DNA from: Nonomuraea maritima
GTDB taxonomy: Bacteria; Actinomycetota; Actinomycetes; Streptosporangiales; Streptosporangiaceae
Direction of reading: 5' to 3'
DNA length: 64,000 bases
NCBI RefSeq assembly: GCF_900100395.1
Contig: NZ_FNFB01000020.1
Location: 62,001-126,000, forward strand
In this document: positions 49,949-58,634 of the stretch, in pieces
How the letters are laid out: every line of letters starts with the position of its first letter
Position numbering within the stretch: position 1 is the stretch's first letter
Program-made: the position numbers and the translations under genes
Notes under the pieces: model-generated
The model's input: the letters and a program-made list of their open reading frames with translations, nothing else
Database searches by the model: none
What the model was told of the DNA's origin: nothing

Positions 49949-50449
49949 TCACGCCCGGGCGGCCAGCTCGACGTAGTAGGGCTTCATCGCGGGGTAGTAG
50001 GCGTCGAAGTCGGGCGCGGGCGAGCCGTCGCGCGCGGCCACGAGCAGGTCGAGGTAGTACTCCCAGCCCGGGCCGACCTCGCCGATCTCCTCCTCGGTGT
50101 CGAGGTGCTGGACGAACCGCAGCCGCGTCACCCCGTCAGCCTCGGACAGCAGCATCTCGAGGCGCCAGGTGCCGTATTCGTCGGACGCCGACAGGGCCAG
50201 CCGCCGTGGCGGTTCGCACGCGTCGATGCGCATGTCGAGCCACGGCTTCTCGTCCTCGAACACCATCTGCACCTTGATCGTGCCGCCGGGCGCGGCGTCG
50301 CCCTCCCACGGCCCGAACCAGCGGGCCGTGCTCTCGGGCTCGGTGAGGCTCTCCCAGACGTCCTCGACGGAGGCGCGGAACGAGCGGGTCAGGACGAGAT
50401 CGCTGCCGGTTCCGGTACGGAACAGCTCGCCGGTAGGGGGACGGCTCAT
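49949..50449 (-). CDS. SRPBCC (AHSA1/START-like) domain protein
   Basis: A 166-residue Bet v1-like fold: DLVLTRSFRASVEDVWESLT, STARWFGPWEGD, GTWRLEMLLSEADGVTRLRF and EVGPGWEYYLDLL. In actinobacteria this type follows an ArsR gene in one operon. Here the ArsR gene at 51848 lies in the correct orientation but a TnpB element separates them. It keeps its own GGAGG seven bases before the ATG. Confidence 0.9.
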   Translation of the reverse strand: MSRPPTGELFRTGTGSDLVLTRSFRASVEDVWESLTEPESTARWFGPWEGDAAPGGTIKVQMVFEDEKPWLDMRIDACEPPRRLALSASDEYGTWRLEMLLSEADGVTRLRFVQHLDTEEEIGEVGPGWEYYLDLLVAARDGSPAPDFDAYYPAMKPYYVELAARA

Positions 50450-50592
50450 CAGATACCTCCGAGGAAACCCCCGCCTTCAGGCGGGGAAAGGAAGTCGGAC
50501 CCCTGCGGAGCAGGACAGGGGCAGGTGATTCGCCGCCAGGCGAACCGCCGTTTCGAACAAACACACGATTCTTGAACTGATCGCGCCGTAGG

Positions 50593-51729
50593 ATGTGCGG
50601 CGTGGCGCAGCTGGTGAAGCGGGCCTACAAGTACCGTTTCCACCCGACTCCCGAGCAGGCCGAGGAGCTTGCCCGGACGTTCGGCTGCGTGCGCCTCGTC
50701 TACAACAAAGCCCTGGAAGAGCGCACCCGCGCCTACACCCTCGAAGGGCGACGCGTCTCCTACGTGGAGTCGTCCGCGCGTCTGACGGAGTGGAAGCGCA
50801 GCGGAGAGTTCGCCTTCCTGTCCGAGGTGTCGTCGGTCCCTCTTCAGCAGGCGCTGCGGCATCTTCAGGCGGGGTTCGCGAACTTCTTCGCCAAGCGCGC
50901 CAAGTATCCGACGTTCAAGAGCAGAAAGAAGTCGCGCCTGTCGGCGGAGTACACGCGGTCGGCGTTCCGCTGGCGGGAGGGCCGGTTGACGCTGGCGAAG
51001 ATGGATGCTCCGCTGGCGATCGTGTGGTCGCGTCCTCTTCCTGAGGGTGCGGAGCCGTCCACGGTCACCGTGTCGAAGGACGCGGCGGGTCGCTGGTTCG
51101 TGTCGATGCTGGTCGAAGAGAAGATCAGTCCGCTGCCGCCCGTCGTGTCGAACGTGGGGATCGATGCCGGGATCACGGCGCTGGCCACGCTGTCCACTGG
51201 CGAGAAGATCGTCAACCCTCGTCACGAGCGTCGTGACCGGCGAAGGCTCGCCAAGGCGCAGCGTGCACTCGCCCGTAAGGAGAAGGGGTCGAACAACCGT
51301 GCCAAAGCCCGGCGCACGGTGGCCCGCGTCTACGCCCGGATCACCGATCGCAGAAGGGACCACCTGCACAAGGTCACGACACGGCTTGTTCGCGAGAACT
51401 GTGAGGATGAGGGTGTGCCGCTTCGAGCCCCGGCTTGACCCGCGCGAGAACAGACCATGGTCAAGAACCACTCGCTGGCCCGCGCCATCTCCGACGCCTC
51501 CTGGCGGGAGCTGCGGTCCATGCTGGAGTACAAGGCGCGGTGGTACGGGCGGACCGTGGTGGCGGTTGACCGCTGGCTCCCGTCGTCGAAGCTGTGCTCG
51601 GCGTGCGGTGCTCTGCAAGACAGGATGCCGTTGAACATCCGCGAATGGACATGTGCCTGTGGTGCCGTCCATGACCGGGACGTGAACGCGGCCAAGAACG
51701 TGCTCGCCACCGGGCCGGCGGAGAGCTGA
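50593..51729 (+). pseudogene. tnpB: TnpB RNA-guided nuclease, disrupted
   Basis: The N-terminal part (VKRAYKYRFHPTPEQAEELA; NKALEERTRAYTLEGRR; YPTFKSRKKSRL) and RuvC-I (NVGIDAGITALATL) are intact, as are MVKNHSLARAISDASWRELR, the CSACG...CACG zinc ribbon and RuvC-III DRDVNAAKN. Between RENCEDEG and MVKNH the expected RuvC-II stretch (I-E-D-L) is replaced by unrelated residues with a TGA at 51436-51438. The two halves are in the same frame. GCGAGAAC occurs at both edges, so an indel between short repeats is likely. Loss of the catalytic Glu should kill the nuclease. Confidence 0.85.
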
Positions 51730-51851
51730 AACGCCTGTGGAGCTGGTGTAAGACCTCAACGGAGACCTCCGAGCGGGCAACTGGCTGTGAAGCAGGAAGG
51801 CCCACGGGCGACCGTGGGAATCCCCCTCCTTCAGGAGGGGGAGGATGTCAA
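51730..51851 (+). ncRNA. Probable omega RNA (reRNA) scaffold at the TnpB right end
   Basis: Established for TnpB: the 3' part of the element gives a scaffold RNA whose guide is the DNA next to the right end. Here CCCACGG-GCGA-CCGTGGG at 51801-51818 and the end hairpin at 51821-51842 would form the scaffold. The guide would begin at 51852 and copy the complement of the ArsR 3' end. Expression is not shown by sequence. Confidence 0.5.
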
Positions 51852-52228
51852 GCGGTGTTCTCCTTGGCTTCGTCGGCCGCACCGCGCGCACGGCGCCGGC
51901 GGCGGGTCCGGTAGACCTCTGTCTCCAGCGCGTCGAGGCGCTGCTCCCAGCCGTGCGGCTGGACGAACTGGGCGAGCCACGCGGAAAGCTGGGTGAACTG
52001 CCGGGCGTCGAGCTCGTAGAGCCGCTGCCTGCCGACCAGCTCATCGCGGACGAGCCCGCTCTGTCTGAGCACGCGAAGGTGGCGGCTCACTGCCGGCCTG
52101 CTGATCCGGAAGCGCCCGGCGATCTCCCCCGCCGAGAGCCGCCCGTCACGCAGCATGACCAGGATCTCCCGGCGTACCGGGTCGGCGATGGCCCCCACCA
52201 CGTCATCCACACCAGAAAGCGTAACCAT
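51848..52228 (-). CDS. ArsR-family regulator, 3' end altered by the TnpB insertion
   Basis: A 126-residue winged-helix regulator: VVGAIADPVRREILVMLRDG, EIAGRFRISRPAVSRHLRVL and DELVGRQRLYELDARQFTQL. This is the type that pairs with SRPBCC genes. The stop codon TGA (51848-51850) lies in the element's right end; only the last one or two codons seem changed. Without the element the gene would probably have ended overlapping the SRPBCC start (TGATG). Confidence 0.85.
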   Translation of the reverse strand: MVTLSGVDDVVGAIADPVRREILVMLRDGRLSAGEIAGRFRISRPAVSRHLRVLRQSGLVRDELVGRQRLYELDARQFTQLSAWLAQFVQPHGWEQRLDALETEVYRTRRRRRARGAADEAKENTA

Positions 52229-52238
52229 CAGGTTACGC
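52219..52238. promoter_or_regulatory. ArsR autoregulatory operator overlapping the start codon
   Basis: GCGTAACC at 52219-52226 pairs with GGTTACGC at 52231-52238 around ATCA; the CAT of the start codon on the reverse strand is at 52226-52228. A bound repressor would block a leaderless transcript. Confidence 0.7.
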
Positions 52239-52604
52239 GTTTGTCGACAGGATCCACCGGACGCCGACCGAAGCTCGTTGACACCTCGATGCGCACACCA
52301 CGACAGGTGAGAGGCCCCGGTTGACAACCGTGCTCAACCGGACGGATCACGATAAGTCTTGATTGTGAGGTAGATCACTTCTATCGTCGGGAATATGGGC
52401 TCCTCCGTGCGACTTACGCCCGCTGTGAGGTTTTCTCTGGTTTCTGTGTGGCTCGTTGAGCGGCTGCACATCGATCTTTGCCGTGTGACCGGCTCCAGCT
52501 GTCGCTGATCGCGCTGACGTAAGCGCTCCATCACCACCCTCTCCTCACCCACCCCCCTTCGCATGCCCTCCTTCGGCATGCCGTTTTTCGGAGCCAACAT
52601 CATC
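52239..52604. promoter_or_regulatory. Upstream region of the dicarboxylate symporter
   Basis: No gene seen. CCGGTTGA at 52317-52324 and TCAACCGG at 52334-52341 form an 8-bp inverted repeat, which includes a TTGACA (52321-52326), so an operator over a -35 is possible. GCATGCC-CTCCTTC-GGCATGC at 52561-52581 is a hairpin over the first possible ATG of the symporter. Confidence 0.45.
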
Positions 52605-53894
52605 GTGAAAAGATTCTCGTTCTCCCTGCAGCTGCTGCTGGGCCTGGTCGTCGGCGCCCTGCTGGGCTTCGCCGCCCGCATCTGGGACCTCGCCTGGCTG
52701 GGCAGCACTCTCACCGAGGTCGGAGCCATCTTCGTCCAGCTGCTGAAGCTGGCCGTGCCGCCGCTGGTCTTCACCGCCGTCGTGGTCAGCGTCGCCAACC
52801 TCCGCAACGTCAACGGCGCGGCCAGGCTGGCGAGCAAGACCCTGCTCTGGTTCCTCGCCACCGGGCTCATCGCCGTCATCATCGGCCTCGGCCTCGGCCT
52901 GATCCTCAACCCCGGCCAGGGCGTCACCCTGAGCACCGAGGGCGTCAAGGCGCCCGAGCACGTCGGTTCGTGGGTCGACTTCCTCACCGGCATCATCCCG
53001 ACGAACATCGTCACCGCGTTCACGGAGCTGAACGTCCTCCAGATCGTCTTCCTGGGGGTCGTCCTGGGCGCGGCGGCCCTGGCGATCGGCGAGAAGGCCG
53101 AACCGTTCCTCACCTTCAGCCGCTCGATCCTCGAACTGGTGCAGAAGGCGCTGTGGTGGGTCATCCGCCTCGCCCCGATCGGCACCGCCGGCCTGATCGG
53201 CAAGTCGGTCACGAACTACGGATGGGACCTGCTCGCCCCGCTCGCGAAGTTCAGCCTCGGCGTCTACGTCGGCTGCTTCATCGTGCTGCTCGCCGTCTAC
53301 CCGACGCTGCTCGCGCTGGTCGGCAAGGTCAACCCGATCACGTTCTTCCGTAACGCGTGGCCCGCGATCGAGCTGGCCTTCGTCTCCCGCTCGTCGGTCG
53401 GCACGCTGCCGCTGACGCAGAAGGTCACGATCGACCGACTCGGCGTCGACCGCGACTACGCCTCCTTCGCCGTGCCGTTCGGCGCGACCACCAAGATGGA
53501 CGGCTGCGCCTCGGTCTACCCGGCGCTGGCGGCGATCTTCGTGGCGCAGGTGTTCAACATCCCGCTCGGGATCGGCGAGTACCTGCTCATCGCGTTCGTC
53601 TCCGTGGTCGGCTCGGCGGCGACGGCCGGTCTGACCGGTGCGACCGTCATGCTCACGCTGACGCTGAGCACGCTGGGGCTGCCGCTCGAGGGCGTCGGCC
53701 TGCTGCTGGCGATCGACCCGATCCTCGACATGATCCGTACGGCCACCAACGTGGCCGGGCAGATCGTGGTGCCGGTGCTCGTCGCGCGCGGTGAGAACCG
53801 CATCGACGAAGCGGTGCTCAACGCTCCCCCGCAGCCGCTCGACGAGTCCCCGGCGACCGCGCCGCGCCCGACCGCCGAACCGGCCGTCGCATGA
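52605..53894 (+). CDS. Dicarboxylate/amino acid:cation symporter (SDF family)
   Basis: A 429-residue transporter of the DctA/GltP fold with eight helices and two hairpins. Signature residues: VSRSSVGTLPLT (the serine-rich loop), FGATTKMDGCASVY (NMDG-like, with Thr-Lys in place of Asn at the first position), and LLLAIDPILDMIRTATNVAG. It takes up C4-dicarboxylates or acidic amino acids with Na+ or H+. I prefer the GTG at 52605 (VKRFSFSLQLL) with GGAG eleven bases upstream; the ATG at 52563 falls in a hairpin. A strong terminator follows. Confidence 0.9.
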   Translation: MKRFSFSLQLLLGLVVGALLGFAARIWDLAWLGSTLTEVGAIFVQLLKLAVPPLVFTAVVVSVANLRNVNGAARLASKTLLWFLATGLIAVIIGLGLGLILNPGQGVTLSTEGVKAPEHVGSWVDFLTGIIPTNIVTAFTELNVLQIVFLGVVLGAAALAIGEKAEPFLTFSRSILELVQKALWWVIRLAPIGTAGLIGKSVTNYGWDLLAPLAKFSLGVYVGCFIVLLAVYPTLLALVGKVNPITFFRNAWPAIELAFVSRSSVGTLPLTQKVTIDRLGVDRDYASFAVPFGATTKMDGCASVYPALAAIFVAQVFNIPLGIGEYLLIAFVSVVGSAATAGLTGATVMLTLTLSTLGLPLEGVGLLLAIDPILDMIRTATNVAGQIVVPVLVARGENRIDEAVLNAPPQPLDESPATAPRPTAEPAVA

Positions 53895-53923
53895 CCCGTA
53901 CGAACCGGCGGAACTAGACAGCG

Positions 53924-53958
53924 GAGCGGGCGCCCCTCGGGAGGAAGGGCGCCCGCTC
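53924..53958 (+). terminator. Terminator after the symporter gene
   Basis: GAGCGGGCGCCC at 53924-53935 pairs perfectly with GGGCGCCCGCTC at 53947-53958 around an 11-base loop; TGTCTTT follows. Confidence 0.85.
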
Positions 53959-54284
53959 TGTCTTTCCGGCCCTCCTCACGAGACCGGAAGGCCCTGGCGA
54001 CCGGTACCGGCCGTTTCGGACATCGCTCACGCTACGCCGCCCCGATGATCAGTTCTGTGCAGAAAGACCCATAAGGCCGCCTTGTGTGCATTAGTACGCA
54101 CATCCAGGGACAACTCCCAGCACGGCCGGGACACGTCCGCCGGCCGCCCGAAGCGGTAAAAGGGCATAGAAGCCAGGCGGTGCGGCTGCTCGAATGATCT
54201 TCGCGCGCGGGCTGTCCTGCTGAGGCGTCCGGCCCGCGCGCCTGCGGACGACCGCAGCCGTCTACGAGCCAGTGAAGGATGCAC
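53959..54284. other. Intergenic region upstream of the decarboxylase-like gene
   Basis: About 325 bases with no gene I can support on either strand. TGTGTGCATTAGTACGCACA at 54083-54102 is an imperfect palindrome (TGTG-N-CACA type) and might be an operator. Confidence 0.35.
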
Positions 54285-55193
54285 GTGGAACAGAACCAGC
54301 TTGGCCGGCGCAGTCTGATCGCCGGCGGGCTTGCCGGTATCGCCGCCACCGCGGTGGCCTCCCCCGCGTCGGCCGCCACGAGTGACGGGCCCGCGCAGGT
54401 GCAGGAGCGACTGCGCGGCTACACCCTGCCGCTCAGCCCGCGCGGAGTGGCGAACGTGGTGTCGGCGCCCCCGTGGCACTACGCGGGCGACGTCGTCGGT
54501 GTGGAGTTCTGGACCTCCGCCGACGCGGCCGCGGCGAGCCTTCCCACCGGGCTGACCCCTGACCCGTCGTCCTCCGGACACGGGTACGCGTTGTTCATCG
54601 ACTGGCAGTTCACCGGCGAGCACGACGAGCACCTCGACCCGGTGCGCAGCCTGTACAGCGAGTTCCTGGTGCTCCTGGACGCGTACTGGAAGGACACCCC
54701 CGTCGCCTGGTGTCCCTACATCTACGTCGACAACGACGCGGCACTGGCGCGGGGCTGGGTTCAGGGCTTCCCGAAGAAGCTGGGCTCCGTGCACCAGACG
54801 CGGGCCTTCCCCGTCCCCGGCAAGGCGGCGCCGATCGTGGGCCCGGGCGGCACGTTCGCCGCCAGCCTGTCGGCCGCCGGGCGACGCCTCGCGGAGGCGC
54901 AGGTCACGCTGCAGCAGACGTCGAACACGCTGCCCGCGCTCGGCCGCCCCATCGTCAACCTGCGGCACTTCCCGCGCCTGACGGCGGGCCGGCACGACGA
55001 CCCGGCCGTGCACGAACTCACCATGTCGATCCTGGACGATCCCAAGGTGGCGGGCACCTGGACCGGCTCCGGCAGGCTGAGCTTCCTGCCCGCCCCCGGT
55101 GAGGAACTGGCCGATCTGAAGATCGTACGCACCGGGATCGGCTTCCGCGGCTCCCTGTCGTACAGCGTGACCGACCTGCGCATCCTCGACTGA
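54285..55193 (+). CDS. Tat-exported acetoacetate decarboxylase-family protein
   Basis: About 302 residues. Twin-arginine signal (LGRRSLIAGGLAGIAATAVA, cleavage after SPASA), then an ADC-like fold: SAPPWHYAGDVVGVEFWTSA, RSLYSEFLVLLDAYWKDTPV and RGWVQGFPKKLGSV, where the Lys pair includes the Schiff-base lysine position. Known ADC enzymes are cytoplasmic, so export is unusual. GTG at 54285 is favoured by GAAGGA five bases upstream; ATG at 54279 is too close to it. Confidence 0.82.
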   Translation: MEQNQLGRRSLIAGGLAGIAATAVASPASAATSDGPAQVQERLRGYTLPLSPRGVANVVSAPPWHYAGDVVGVEFWTSADAAAASLPTGLTPDPSSSGHGYALFIDWQFTGEHDEHLDPVRSLYSEFLVLLDAYWKDTPVAWCPYIYVDNDAALARGWVQGFPKKLGSVHQTRAFPVPGKAAPIVGPGGTFAASLSAAGRRLAEAQVTLQQTSNTLPALGRPIVNLRHFPRLTAGRHDDPAVHELTMSILDDPKVAGTWTGSGRLSFLPAPGEELADLKIVRTGIGFRGSLSYSVTDLRILD

Positions 55194-55290
55194 CGTTTCG
55201 GGCCTGCTCACCGGGCATGAGGACATCCGGCCCGCCGGCGCCACTCGGCGCCGGCGGCCACCATTCCGCGAGCATGGCGAGGAGTCCGGT

Positions 55291-55851
55291 GTGAGCGAAC
55301 AGCAGGATGTGGTCGAGGTCCTGGTCACCGACCACCGCGAGGTCGAGGGGATGTTCGGCGAGCTGGAGCGGATGACCGGCCGGTACGACGAGAAGGTCAA
55401 GCTGCTCGCCGAACAGGTGGTCATCGAGCTGGTACGGCACGCCGTGGCCGAGGAGGCGTACCTCTATCCGGCCGTGCGCGAGCACGTGCCCGGCGGCGAT
55501 CCGCTCGCCGACAAGGAGCTCGCCGAGCACGCCGAGGCCGAACGGACCATGAAGAAGCTGGAGGAGCTGCAGCCGGACGACGAGGCGTTCTGGCCGACGA
55601 TGGACCGGCTGATGGCCGAGATCCGGCAGCACGTCCGCGACGAGGAGAACGACCTGTTCCCGCGGCTGCGGCAGGCGTGCTCCGAGGAGCAGCTGAAGGA
55701 GCTGGGCGAGAAGATCCAGCGGGCCAAGAAGACGGCACCCACGCGTCCGCACCCCTCCGCGCCGGACGAACCGCCGGCCAACAAGCTGCTGGCCCCGGGA
55801 GCCGGGCTGGTGGACCGCCTGCGCGACGTCCTCACCGGCCGGGGCCGCTGA
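55291..55851 (+). CDS. Hemerythrin HHE domain protein
   Basis: A 186-residue four-helix diiron protein: VTDHREVEGMFGELERM, LVRHAVAEEAYLYPAVREHV, AEHAEAERTMKKL and IRQHVRDEENDLFPRLRQAC give the His and Glu ligands. The C-terminal 45 residues are Pro/Ala-rich. GTG start with GAGGAG. It opens a cassette of redox proteins (haem-oxygenase-like diiron protein, CDGSH). Confidence 0.9.
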   Translation: MSEQQDVVEVLVTDHREVEGMFGELERMTGRYDEKVKLLAEQVVIELVRHAVAEEAYLYPAVREHVPGGDPLADKELAEHAEAERTMKKLEELQPDDEAFWPTMDRLMAEIRQHVRDEENDLFPRLRQACSEEQLKELGEKIQRAKKTAPTRPHPSAPDEPPANKLLAPGAGLVDRLRDVLTGRGR

Positions 55852-55917
55852 GGCTGTTAAACGTGCATCGGCACGGGCAGCCCGCCAGCGTATGACTCAT
55901 GGTCACTGGAGGATGTG

Positions 55918-56916
55918 ATGCGGCTGCCGCCGGCCCGCGGTCCGATCACCGAGGCCCTGTTCGGAACGCTGGAAGGCCCGCCGGGGGCCACGCCGCTGGA
56001 CGCCGCCGTCGCGGCGCTCGGCGCGGACTTCGACAACGAGGACACGCAACTGGCCCTGTTCGCCTGCTACGAGCTGCACTACCAGGGTTTCGACGACGTG
56101 GACGACCGCTGGGAGTGGGACCCGGAGCTGCTGACCCTCCGGGCCTCCCTCGAACGGCGCTTCGAGCGGTACCTCGCGGCGGTCGTCCCGCATACCGAGA
56201 GCGTCGAGCCGTCCCTCGTGCGGGCGGCGCTGGTGGCGCTGACCGAGGCGGACGAGGGGCCGCCGCTGTCGCTGTTCCTGCAGCGCGAGGCCGACCTGGA
56301 CCACTTCCGCGAGTTCGTCACGCACCGGTCGATCTACCACCTGAAGGAGGCCGACCCGCACACGTGGGCCATCCCGCGCCTCAGCGGCGCGCCGAAGGCC
56401 GCGCTCGTGGAGATCCAGTCCGACGAGTACGGCGGCGGCCGGCGCGAGCGCATGCACTCCGAGCTGTTCCGCACCACGATGCGCGGTCTCGGCCTGGACG
56501 ACTCGTACGGCGCCTACCTGCACCGCGTGCCCGGCGTGACGCTGGCCGTCTCCAACGTGATGTCGCTGTTCGGCCTGCACCGCAGGTGGCGCGGCGCGCT
56601 GCTCGGTCACCTGGCGGCGCTGGAGATGACGTCCTCGCTGCCCAACCGCCGCTACGCCACGGGGCTGCGCCGGCTCGGCATCGAGCCCGCCGTCGTGCGC
56701 TTCTACGACGAGCACGTCCAGGCGGACGCCGCGCACGAGCAGATCGCCGCGAACGACATGTGCGGGCAGTTCGCGGCCGCCTTCCCTGAGTGCACGGGCG
56801 ACATCCTGTACGGCGCCGCGTGCGCGCTGGAACTCGAACGCCGCTGGGCCGAACACGTGCTGGGCCACTGGCGGCGCGGCACCGACTCCCTGCTCCCGCG
56901 CCGCGTCCCGGCATGA
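55918..56916 (+). CDS. Iron-containing redox enzyme family (haem-oxygenase-like diiron) protein
   Basis: A 332-residue helical protein: ALFACYELHYQGFDDVDDRW, FVTHRSIYHLKEADPHTWAI, ALVEIQSDEYGGGRRERMHS and VRFYDEHVQADAAHEQIAAN hold the Glu/His/Asp ligands of the HDO-type fold. Members oxidise small acids or amines with O2; substrate unknown here. GGAGG precedes the ATG. The stop overlaps the following GT2 start (ATGA). Confidence 0.88.
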   Translation: MRLPPARGPITEALFGTLEGPPGATPLDAAVAALGADFDNEDTQLALFACYELHYQGFDDVDDRWEWDPELLTLRASLERRFERYLAAVVPHTESVEPSLVRAALVALTEADEGPPLSLFLQREADLDHFREFVTHRSIYHLKEADPHTWAIPRLSGAPKAALVEIQSDEYGGGRRERMHSELFRTTMRGLGLDDSYGAYLHRVPGVTLAVSNVMSLFGLHRRWRGALLGHLAALEMTSSLPNRRYATGLRRLGIEPAVVRFYDEHVQADAAHEQIAANDMCGQFAAAFPECTGDILYGAACALELERRWAEHVLGHWRRGTDSLLPRRVPA

Positions 56917-58019
56917 ACGGCCCCCCGCTGGATCTCGACTACGTGCTGCCGTTGCGCTGGACCGACGACCGCGGGCTCGACGAGCTGACCGCGTACCTGA
57001 ACTGGCTCAGCCGCCACGCGCGGGTGATCGTCGTGGACGGGAGCCCGGCCGAGCTGTTCGTGCGGCACGCCCGCCGCTGGTGGGGCGTCGTCCGGCATGT
57101 CCGCCCGGGGGACGAGCTGCGCTGCGCCAACGGCAAGGTCGCGGGCGTGACGACCGGGCTGCGGCTCGCGACCGGCGACCGGGTGGTCATCGCCGACGAC
57201 GACGTCCGCTACGACGCGGCGGGGCTGGCCGCCGTGCACGCCCTGCTGGGGGCCCACGAGCTGGTCAGGCCGCAGAACTACTTCGCGCCGCTGCCCTGGC
57301 ACGCCCGCTGGGACACCGCGCGCACGCTGCTCAACCGCGGCCTAGGCGGCGACTACCCGGGGACGTTCGGCGTCCGGCGCGGGTTCTTCCTGCGCATCGG
57401 CGGCTACGACGGCGACGTCCTGTTCGAGAACCTGGAGCTGATCCGCACCGTCCGCGTACACGGCGGGCGCGAGGCGCGCCCGCTCGGTCTGTACGTCAGG
57501 CGGCTGCCGTGCGACACGCGCCGCTTCTGGTCGCAGCGGGTCCGCCAGGCCTACGACGACCTCGCGCAACCGGCCAGGATGGCGGTGTTCCTCGCCGTGC
57601 TGCCCGCGCTGTCGTTCGTACGGCGGCCCCGCACGGTGCTGGCCGCGTCCGTCGCGGCGGTCGCGCTGGCCGAGACGGGGCGGCGGCGGGCCGGTGGGCG
57701 GCGGGTCTTCCCCGCCTCGGCGGCGCTGCTCGCGCCCGTGTGGCTGCTGGAGCGCGCCGCCTGCAGCTGGCTGGCGCTCGGAGCGGCCCTGGCCGGCGGG
57801 GTGCCGTACGCGGGCGGCCGGATCCGCCTGGCCGCCCATTCCGTCCGCTCGCTACGCCGGCGGGTCGGGCCGGCTGGGGGCGCGGAATCCGGCGGTCTTG
57901 TGCGAACCATCGCAGAACGGCTTGACCGACGACAGACCGCACCGGCACAGCGCGACCGTCGCCCGGCCGGCGTCGATCAGCTCGCCGTCCTCGGTGCGCA
58001 GCTCGAAAGGCCCGCGTAG
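56913..58019 (+). CDS. Glycosyltransferase family 2-like protein
   Basis: A protein of up to 368 residues. GT-A marks: DYVLPLRWTDDRGLDELTAY, VIVVDGSPAELF, the metal-binding ADDDV, and GVRRGFFLRIGGYDGDVLFE. C-terminal segments (about 215-320) are hydrophobic, so the enzyme is membrane-bound. The last 50 residues or so (after GPAGGAESGG) overlap the CDGSH gene on the other strand and are probably not conserved. Confidence 0.82.
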   Translation: MNGPPLDLDYVLPLRWTDDRGLDELTAYLNWLSRHARVIVVDGSPAELFVRHARRWWGVVRHVRPGDELRCANGKVAGVTTGLRLATGDRVVIADDDVRYDAAGLAAVHALLGAHELVRPQNYFAPLPWHARWDTARTLLNRGLGGDYPGTFGVRRGFFLRIGGYDGDVLFENLELIRTVRVHGGREARPLGLYVRRLPCDTRRFWSQRVRQAYDDLAQPARMAVFLAVLPALSFVRRPRTVLAASVAAVALAETGRRRAGGRRVFPASAALLAPVWLLERAACSWLALGAALAGGVPYAGGRIRLAAHSVRSLRRRVGPAGGAESGGLVRTIAERLDRRQTAPAQRDRRPAGVDQLAVLGAQLERPA

Positions 58020-58067
58020 GAGCAGCGGGCCGTCCTCGCAAGGGGTCACGGTGACCACATCTCTCAT
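57852..58067 (-). CDS. CDGSH iron-sulfur domain protein
   Basis: A 71-residue protein with one CDGSH motif: ligands Cys41, Cys43, Cys52 and His56 in ALCRCGLSSVKPFCDGSHKT, binding a [2Fe-2S] cluster with 3 Cys and 1 His. Antisense to the tail of the GT2 gene over 168 bases. Together with the diiron and hemerythrin genes it suggests an iron or redox cassette. Confidence 0.92.
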   Translation of the reverse strand: MRDVVTVTPCEDGPLLLRGPFELRTEDGELIDAGRATVALCRCGLSSVKPFCDGSHKTAGFRAPSRPDPPA

Positions 58068-58175
58068 GCGTCACCTCCTGCCCCACCAGGCGGCCGTCAG
58101 CCCGGTTCGAGCCGTTTACTTCGCTCACCGAGGGTATGGGCGGACCGAGCACGCGTGGAGGAGGCGTAGCACCCG

Positions 58176-58616
58176 ATGCCGTCGCTGGACATGCGCCACC
58201 AGCACCACACCGGCGTGACCGTGATCACGCTGGCGGGAGAGCTCGACCTGAGCGGCTGCGCCCGGTTGGGCGACTACATCGCCGAGGTCCGCCAGACGCC
58301 CGCCGACCACCTCGTCTTCGACATGGGCGAGGTCACGTTCGTCGACAGCCACGGGCTGCGCGTGCTCCTGGACGCCTACACCTTCGCCCAGGAGCACGGC
58401 GGCACCGTCCACCTGACCGCGCTGCGGGGGCTGCCCGCCCACCTCGTCGAGATCACCGGCATCGGCGACCACGTGCGCCTGCACACCAGCACCGAGATCG
58501 CCCTGGCGGCCATCTCCGTCATGCCCGACTTACCGCCGCCGGCCGGTGCCGTCGCCGGTGTCCCTGAGCCCGCGCTCCACGACCAGGCGGACGGCGGGAC
58601 GCGGCGGGCGCGCTGA
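58176..58616 (+). CDS. STAS-domain anti-sigma factor antagonist
   Basis: A 146-residue STAS protein. The phospho-acceptor is Ser58 in VTFVDSHGLRVLLDAY. It would bind an RsbW-like kinase and free a sigma factor. No anti-sigma factor is adjacent. The last 30 residues are Pro/Ala-rich. Confidence 0.9.
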   Translation: MPSLDMRHQHHTGVTVITLAGELDLSGCARLGDYIAEVRQTPADHLVFDMGEVTFVDSHGLRVLLDAYTFAQEHGGTVHLTALRGLPAHLVEITGIGDHVRLHTSTEIALAAISVMPDLPPPAGAVAGVPEPALHDQADGGTRRAR

Positions 58617-58634
58617 GCGGCCCGCCACGCCGGA

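Larger units (their letters stand above)
50462..51851 (+). mobile_element. TnpB-only IS200/IS605-family element
   Basis: The element has no TnpA. Left-end hairpin CCCCGCC-TTCA-GGCGGGG at 50469-50486 and right-end hairpin TCCCCCTCC-TTCA-GGAGGGGGA at 51821-51842 share the TTCA loop. The right end GGAGGATGTCAA (51840-51851) is typical of such elements. There are no target-site duplications, as expected. The left boundary is uncertain by a few bases: joining 50461 or 50464 to 51852 restores the reading of the interrupted ArsR gene. The host genes on both sides are read leftwards, opposite to TnpB. Confidence 0.85.

Noticed and set aside
50462..50592. TnpA transposase upstream of TnpB
   Set aside because: Only 130 bases lie between the left-end hairpin and the TnpB start, with no open frame of any size.
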